From contig CAJONQ010000032.1 of NCBI GenBank assembly GCA_905235835.1, positions 1 to 46,986 on the forward strand: a stretch of DNA of 46,986 bases. The letters run 5' to 3'. Positions 43,019-46,986 of this stretch are shown in pieces (the stretch's first letter is position 1; every line of letters begins with the position of its first letter). This stretch comes from an uncultured Prevotella sp. (lineage in GTDB: Bacteria > Bacteroidota > Bacteroidia > Bacteroidales > Bacteroidaceae). The notes under the pieces were generated by a model, which was not told the origin of the DNA, did no database searches, and saw only the letters and a program-made list of their open reading frames with translations. The translations under genes and the position numbers were made by a program.

Positions 43019-43558
43019 ATGAAAAAAGTATTATTCAGTATCGCTATCGTAGCAGCAGGGCTGTTCGTGGCATCGTGTGGTAACAAGAATGCACAGAACG
43101 CAGAGGGTGCAGACTCAACTATTGTAGATGCAGACCAACTACCAGCAGATTTCGTCCACTATGAAAGTGCTTGTTATGAATTTGACTGTCCAGAAGCTCT
43201 CAAACAAGGACGTATGGGTGATAGCATCTTCTTGAGTAATTCACCAGAAAGAGATGCCAGTATCCATGTCAACATGATGACAGAAAATGTACCTACAGCA
43301 GCGGATTTCAAACAATTTGCAGAGAAGAAGATAGCAGAAAGGAAAAGCTATATGGAAATACTCCAGGAACCCACCATCGAAGAAAGACTGCTGTCTGTAC
43401 GTTGTAAAGATGATCAAAGAGACAAGATTATAGAATTCTTCTATGTACTTGGTGAGAATGGCAATATGGCTTACGGAAACTTTGAATACAGTCCTTCTGC
43501 TGCCAATAAATATGAAGCAGCCGTCAAGCCCTTCGTAAAATCTATTGTGGTGAAGTAG
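43019..43558 (+). CDS. Lipoprotein of unknown function
   Basis: A 179-residue lipoprotein: MKKVLFSIAIVAAGLFVASC has a lipobox with Cys at residue 20. The mature part is an acidic alpha/beta domain (VHYESACYEFDCPEALKQG and further) of no recognised family; its layout is similar to PsbP/DUF1795-like secreted domains, but this is only a resemblance. The next gene starts directly after its stop codon, so both are cotranscribed. Confidence 0.7.
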   Translation: MKKVLFSIAIVAAGLFVASCGNKNAQNAEGADSTIVDADQLPADFVHYESACYEFDCPEALKQGRMGDSIFLSNSPERDASIHVNMMTENVPTAADFKQFAEKKIAERKSYMEILQEPTIEERLLSVRCKDDQRDKIIEFFYVLGENGNMAYGNFEYSPSAANKYEAAVKPFVKSIVVK

Positions 43559-44518
43559 ATGATGAAATATATATTATCGACCATAGCCCTGTGTCTGTGC
43601 GCTGTGCTTGGTGCACAGGCACAGATTAACGGGGGCAACTGGTATGATGGGGAAATCGTGTACTCCGCAAGTCAGAAGGCTGACGGCAAGGTGAGGATGT
43701 ATGCGATGGACGAGGGAGAGGAACTTGAGTTCTGGCTCTTACCCATTGCAGACAAGAAGGACACCTATCGGATCACTCGCGATCCCAACAGTCAAGACTA
43801 TGAGTATCATGATGTCGTCAAGGTACGCCATCTGAAAGAGAAAGGTCTGGACGTGCTCTGCTTCTACACCAAGAAGAACGAGTTGAAGACCGTGATGTCG
43901 AACGAAAAAGAGTGGGATGCTGACAAGATTAACCAAAAGAAGTGGCTCAAGCAGTTCTCTGGTGATTACGTAACGGAGGAGGAGAGTGAGTTTGAGAAAC
44001 GTATTAATTGGGCCGGGTTTGAGTTTAGCGTCAACGACATCGTCCTCCCCCTTCAGGTAATAACCTTCAATGGTCGCATCATCGACCTCATTGAGATGGA
44101 AGAGGTGGAGGATGAAGCCACTAACGAGTTGGCGGGAATATGGAAGTTAGTACTTACAGCGGATGGTTTTGATCTCTATGAGATGAATCGAAATGCGAAT
44201 AATTACCCTTGGGAGTGGGATAAGAATGCAGTCAGATACCATTTTACCAAAACAAACCTCGAAAAGGGACGTTTTCCTTATACCAGCCATGTCCTGCTGA
44301 ATGATAAGCAGTTTCGCAAGTACGACAAGAAGATGCTCCGCATCATGCGTAACGAGATACTGGCTCGTCATGGCTATCACTTCCAGTCGAAAGACTTACA
44401 GGAGTATTTTGGTAAGCAGCCGTGGTATCATCCTGCTTCGTCCAACGACCAGGTAGAGCTGTCGCTATTGGAGCAACTGAACGTCGAGTTAATCAAATAT
44501 GTGGAGAATTCGAAATAA
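43559..44518 (+). CDS. Secreted YARHG-domain protein, copy 1
   Basis: A 319-residue protein with a signal peptide (residues 1-21, ending GAQAQ) and a C-terminal YARHG domain near residues 258-300: MLRIMRNEILARHGYHFQSK followed by YFGKQPWYHP. The family is extracytoplasmic and of unknown function, often in lipoproteins of Bacteroidota and other bacteria. The N-terminal 240 residues form a beta-rich region. It belongs with the gene at 45258, which has the same domain. Confidence 0.8.
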   Translation: MMKYILSTIALCLCAVLGAQAQINGGNWYDGEIVYSASQKADGKVRMYAMDEGEELEFWLLPIADKKDTYRITRDPNSQDYEYHDVVKVRHLKEKGLDVLCFYTKKNELKTVMSNEKEWDADKINQKKWLKQFSGDYVTEEESEFEKRINWAGFEFSVNDIVLPLQVITFNGRIIDLIEMEEVEDEATNELAGIWKLVLTADGFDLYEMNRNANNYPWEWDKNAVRYHFTKTNLEKGRFPYTSHVLLNDKQFRKYDKKMLRIMRNEILARHGYHFQSKDLQEYFGKQPWYHPASSNDQVELSLLEQLNVELIKYVENSK

Positions 44519-44520
44519 TA

Positions 44521-44552
44521 TTTGGAGTTTCAGAATAATTGTTGTACCTTTG
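44521..44552 (+). promoter_or_regulatory. Promoter of the lipoprotein gene at 44578
   Basis: TTTG (44521-44524) and TACCTTTG (44545-44552) are 20 bases apart, a textbook Bacteroidales promoter, 25 bases before ATG 44578. Confidence 0.8.
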
Positions 44553-44577
44553 TCAACGAACCAAAACCAAACGAGAT

Positions 44578-45234
44578 ATGAAGAAAACCTATTTACTCTT
44601 AACCATCGTGATGATATTGGCTGCTTGTAGCGGTAAGAAGACACAAGCAGGAGATGATGCGACCAAGGCAGACTCCGTGGCTGTAGTACAAGACAGTGTA
44701 GTAACTGAAGCACCTGCAGAGGATGACAAGGAGGCTGCCCAGTTCTACGAGCAGTTTGACTTCGGGAAGTTTGTGGATCTGCTGAAAAGTCCCAGTAAGG
44801 AGAAAGCAGAGAGATGCGGACTCTCTTTCGTTTACGAAGCAGAAAGTGATGACGGTGTGGAAGGTGACGTAGCAGGAACCTCAGAAGTCTATGGCTGGCA
44901 CATAGAGAAAGGCAAAAAGAATGAGTTCGGCTATGAGCTGAACTGTACGTCCAACCATGCCTGCTATTTCTATTACCAGGCAGACACCTCTCAGCAGGCT
45001 GCCATGTGCTTCAAGAGCAAAGACGATGCCGACCGCTTCATAGAGAAAGCACTGGCGTATGGTATCGTCAATGTGCAAAGTGATTATCATATCCCAGTGG
45101 AGAAACTACCCAATGGAACAGTCGAGGTGTACTCGCTCAGCGACTATAACGTCTTTGCATCCATGGAGAAACCCGTTCTCGACAACGAATACCACAAGGG
45201 ATTCTATGTCATCCGTTTCTATTATTTTGCTTAA
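44578..45234 (+). CDS. Lipoprotein of unknown function
   Basis: A 218-residue lipoprotein from ATG 44578; upstream in-frame codons overlap the promoter. The signal MKKTYLLLTIVMILAACSG has Cys at residue 17. A short acidic/Thr-rich stalk leads to an alpha/beta domain with four Cys (CGLSF, ELNCTSNHACYFYY, CFKSKDDADRF), of no recognised family. It lies between the two YARHG genes and has the best promoter of the group, so it may be separately regulated. Confidence 0.7.
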   Translation: MKKTYLLLTIVMILAACSGKKTQAGDDATKADSVAVVQDSVVTEAPAEDDKEAAQFYEQFDFGKFVDLLKSPSKEKAERCGLSFVYEAESDDGVEGDVAGTSEVYGWHIEKGKKNEFGYELNCTSNHACYFYYQADTSQQAAMCFKSKDDADRFIEKALAYGIVNVQSDYHIPVEKLPNGTVEVYSLSDYNVFASMEKPVLDNEYHKGFYVIRFYYFA

Positions 45235-45257
45235 CACTTTAAAAAACACTATGATAT

Positions 45258-45965
45258 ATGAGAAAAGTACTATTCCTATTAGTAGCACTGTTGGCAACAC
45301 TCAGCCTACAGGCTCAGACGATTAAGAAAGGAGACAAGTTCTGGGACGGAAGAAGTCTGTATACCGTCCAAGAGGTGAGGATGGGAACGATTGTCTATAT
45401 GACTAACTCTCAGTACGACGAGCTGACCCTTGAGAAAGTTGCGGGTAAGACTGGTGAGTATAAGATTATTCCCAGTCGTCAGGCAGAGGAATGTCCCATC
45501 CGTTTCGCGGAATTTGGATGGCGTGTGCAGTATGTCCGTAAGGACGGCATGAACTTCCTTGCCGTTCGCAAACCTAATGGCGATGCCATGTGGACAATGG
45601 TGCTGACACCAGACAATGAGAAGAACTGCGATGCTCAGCAGGCAGACCTTATCAACGCCAAGTGGGAGAGTGTTATCAACAACACCCTGTTGAATACCCC
45701 ATACTTGATGAATATCCCGAGGGAGCAGTTACGTCTGATGCGCAACGAGATTCTGGCTCGCCATGGATATACTTTCAAGTCGAAGGACCTGAGAGATTAT
45801 TTCAGTAAGAAGTCGTGGTATAAGTCGGGAACGGATAATGCCGCCGTCAAACTCAACATCATCGAGCAGACCAATGTGGAACTGATCAAGAGCGAGGAGG
45901 CAGTAGAGCCTGGGCTCCATCCTGCCGATGTTATGGGTGATGTTGACCAGTCAGATGTAGAATAA
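45258..45965 (+). CDS. Secreted YARHG-domain protein, copy 2
   Basis: A 235-residue protein with a signal peptide (residues 1-20, ending SLQAQ), a beta-rich middle part and a YARHG domain near residues 155-200: QLRLMRNEILARHGYTFKSK followed by YFSKKSWYKSG. The domain is clearly homologous to that of the gene at 43559 while the N-terminal regions differ. The C-terminal Glu/Asp-rich tail is extra. Envelope localisation is expected. Confidence 0.8.
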   Translation: MRKVLFLLVALLATLSLQAQTIKKGDKFWDGRSLYTVQEVRMGTIVYMTNSQYDELTLEKVAGKTGEYKIIPSRQAEECPIRFAEFGWRVQYVRKDGMNFLAVRKPNGDAMWTMVLTPDNEKNCDAQQADLINAKWESVINNTLLNTPYLMNIPREQLRLMRNEILARHGYTFKSKDLRDYFSKKSWYKSGTDNAAVKLNIIEQTNVELIKSEEAVEPGLHPADVMGDVDQSDVE

Positions 45966-45981
45966 TTACAAATAGGAACAG

Positions 45982-46860
45982 ATGCCTATGAGAAAACGAT
46001 TCTTTTCTTTCATCCTACTGGGACTGTGTACCACACTTGGTGTACACGCACAGTCTGTGTCCCAGTGGTGTCTGAAGACAGACCAAGGACAATACATCGA
46101 GATGGCTCGTGTGGCAATGCTTGCTGCTGTCGACGGACAAGCTACCTTTGAGGTAGTCGTTCGTGAGGGACAGGGTGCCGTCGGTGTGAAGAGTATCACC
46201 TTCGAGAAGCAAGAGTCCGACTATGTGGCTCCTGCTGACGACCAGCCCATCGTTGTCACAGAGACAGGACCTTGGTGTATGATCACAGACCAGAACGACT
46301 CTATCGCCATGAGCCGTGTGTCTTTCTTGGCGTATGTCGACCAGACGGGACTCTTTGAGGTAGTGACTCGTGAGGGCGAGGGTGCCACAGATGTCAAGCA
46401 GGTACGTTTTGCTCGTGGACTCAATGATGAGTCAGGAGGTTTCAAACCTTATCAGGAGGGACAGGAGCAACCGTCATCCACAACTGGTGCGTTGTGGTTG
46501 CAGACAGACAAGGGTGACAGTCAGCCGATGAGTAATGTCGCTATGCTCGCCAATGTTGATGCCAGCGGTCGTTTTGAGGTCGTACTCCATGAGGGAGGTA
46601 GTATGACGAATGTCGCCTATGTCACCTTCTTCCGTGATACGGAGACGGCTATCCAGCAGCCAAAGGTAGAGACTGGCGAGGAAGAGGAGCCGATGCTGCG
46701 TCTGATGACCCCAGTCCACTTCGAGCTGAAACTCTCAGGATGTGGTGATGCCACAAATGCCGTTGTCTATGATATGCGTGGAGCGAAGATGGCTTCTGCT
46801 CCTGTAGCTAACGGTACTACTACGATTGCGGTAGGTCACCTGATGACGGGTGTCAGCTAA
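45982..46860 (+). CDS. Exported protein with three repeats and truncated C-terminal sorting-like tail
   Basis: A 292-residue exported protein; ATG 45982 or 45988 can start it. The signal ends near VHAQS. Three similar units follow at about 70- to 75-residue spacing (WCLKTDQGQYIEMARVAML, WCMITDQNDSIAMSRVSFL, LWLQTDKGDSQPMSNVAML), each with a FEVV.(R/H)EG strand. The end NAVVYDMRGAKMASAPVANG then TTTIAVGHLMTGVS resembles the type IX secretion C-terminal domain, which normally ends LxxGvYvvk. Here TAA stands where the Tyr codon would be. The tail is thus short by about five residues and may be a recent nonsense change. The repeat domain is not recognised. Confidence 0.7.
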   Translation: MPMRKRFFSFILLGLCTTLGVHAQSVSQWCLKTDQGQYIEMARVAMLAAVDGQATFEVVVREGQGAVGVKSITFEKQESDYVAPADDQPIVVTETGPWCMITDQNDSIAMSRVSFLAYVDQTGLFEVVTREGEGATDVKQVRFARGLNDESGGFKPYQEGQEQPSSTTGALWLQTDKGDSQPMSNVAMLANVDASGRFEVVLHEGGSMTNVAYVTFFRDTETAIQQPKVETGEEEEPMLRLMTPVHFELKLSGCGDATNAVVYDMRGAKMASAPVANGTTTIAVGHLMTGVS

Positions 46861-46878
46861 GTGCTAAAACGCATAATC

Positions 46879-46919
46879 ATGCAGTTTTCGCTTCCTTTTT
46901 GGACGGGAACTGCATTTTT
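46879..46919 (+). terminator. Terminator after the repeat-protein gene
   Basis: ATGCAGTT (46879-46886) and AACTGCAT (46908-46915) form an 8-bp stem followed by TTTT; the loop of about 21 bases can pair further. Confidence 0.65.
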
Positions 46920-46930
46920 ATTGCAAAATG

Positions 46931-46962
46931 TTTGGTTGTTCAATGAATATTTGCGAACTTTG
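46931..46962 (+). promoter_or_regulatory. Promoter of a gene beyond the window
   Basis: TTTG (46931-46934) and GAACTTTG followed by C (46955-46962) are 20 bases apart. The -7 element has G instead of T at its first position. The gene would start beyond 46986. Confidence 0.55.
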
Positions 46963-46986
46963 CAGTCGTTTACGGAAAAGAAAACA

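Noticed and set aside
1..46986. CRISPR arrays and insertion sequences
   Set aside because: No regularly spaced direct repeats of CRISPR type and no transposase gene are visible in the window.

Overview
The window comes from a member of the Bacteroidales, most likely Prevotellaceae (Prevotella/Segatella-like). The evidence is the TTTG-N20-TAnnTTTGC promoters, the lack of strong Shine-Dalgarno sites, the chromosomal order S41 protease-rimP-nusA-infB-sufBCDS-rnhB, YARHG-domain lipoproteins and lipoboxes of the form LxxC. All genes are on the plus strand; only a tRNA-Asn is on the minus strand.

Region 1 (1 to about 9.85 kb) is the replication/mobilisation part of an integrated element. It carries a primase-helicase-nuclease fusion of the TOTE conflict type, an unknown gene, a helix-turn-helix protein, a RepA-like AAA ATPase, a TOPRIM primase-like protein, MobC, a MobA-type relaxase, a membrane protein, ParA and a small putative ParA partner. 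Three of these genes (helicase, relaxase, ParA partner) are broken by frameshifts, and no integrase is visible, so mobility is probably lost or supplied from outside the window.

Region 2 (9.85 to 10.52 kb) has no protein gene. It reads as a roughly 450-nt structured RNA or leader with a long-range 11-bp helix, internal hairpins, a competing alternative pairing and an intrinsic terminator, placed just before a large operon.

Region 3 (10.52 to 28.73 kb) is a very tight operon of 17 intact genes. It encodes a vWA-like lipoprotein, a three-span membrane protein, a tubulin/FtsZ-like GTPase, a 1128-residue SrfB-like actin-fold ATPase, a second degenerate actin-fold/TPR protein, two TerD-like calcium-binding-fold proteins, a membrane protein with a periplasmic CW_7 (Cpl-7) wall-binding repeat, small membrane proteins and lipoproteins, a P2-type Ca2+ ATPase with an extra acidic insert, a TerB/EF-hand-like acidic protein, PgpA, a secreted NUC1 nuclease, an XRE regulator and a voltage-gated-type cation channel. 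This looks like a calcium-linked, envelope-anchored Ter-type stress or defence assembly that combines tubulin-like and actin-like NTPases. It is the most interesting part of the window.

Region 4 (28.73 to 29.14 kb) is the junction with the chromosome: tandem GGCTACAA repeats, a strong dyad, the tRNA-Asn terminator and the tRNA-Asn gene, which is the likely attachment site. Region 5 (29.14 to 46.99 kb) is ordinary chromosome: S41 protease, the translation/transcription genes rimP-nusA-infB, the Suf Fe-S assembly operon, RNase HII, a TPR-AraC membrane regulator and a group of small secreted or lipoprotein genes including two YARHG proteins. Two short repeat sequences lie inside sufS, and a cruciform-forming repeat lies before a small coiled-coil gene.
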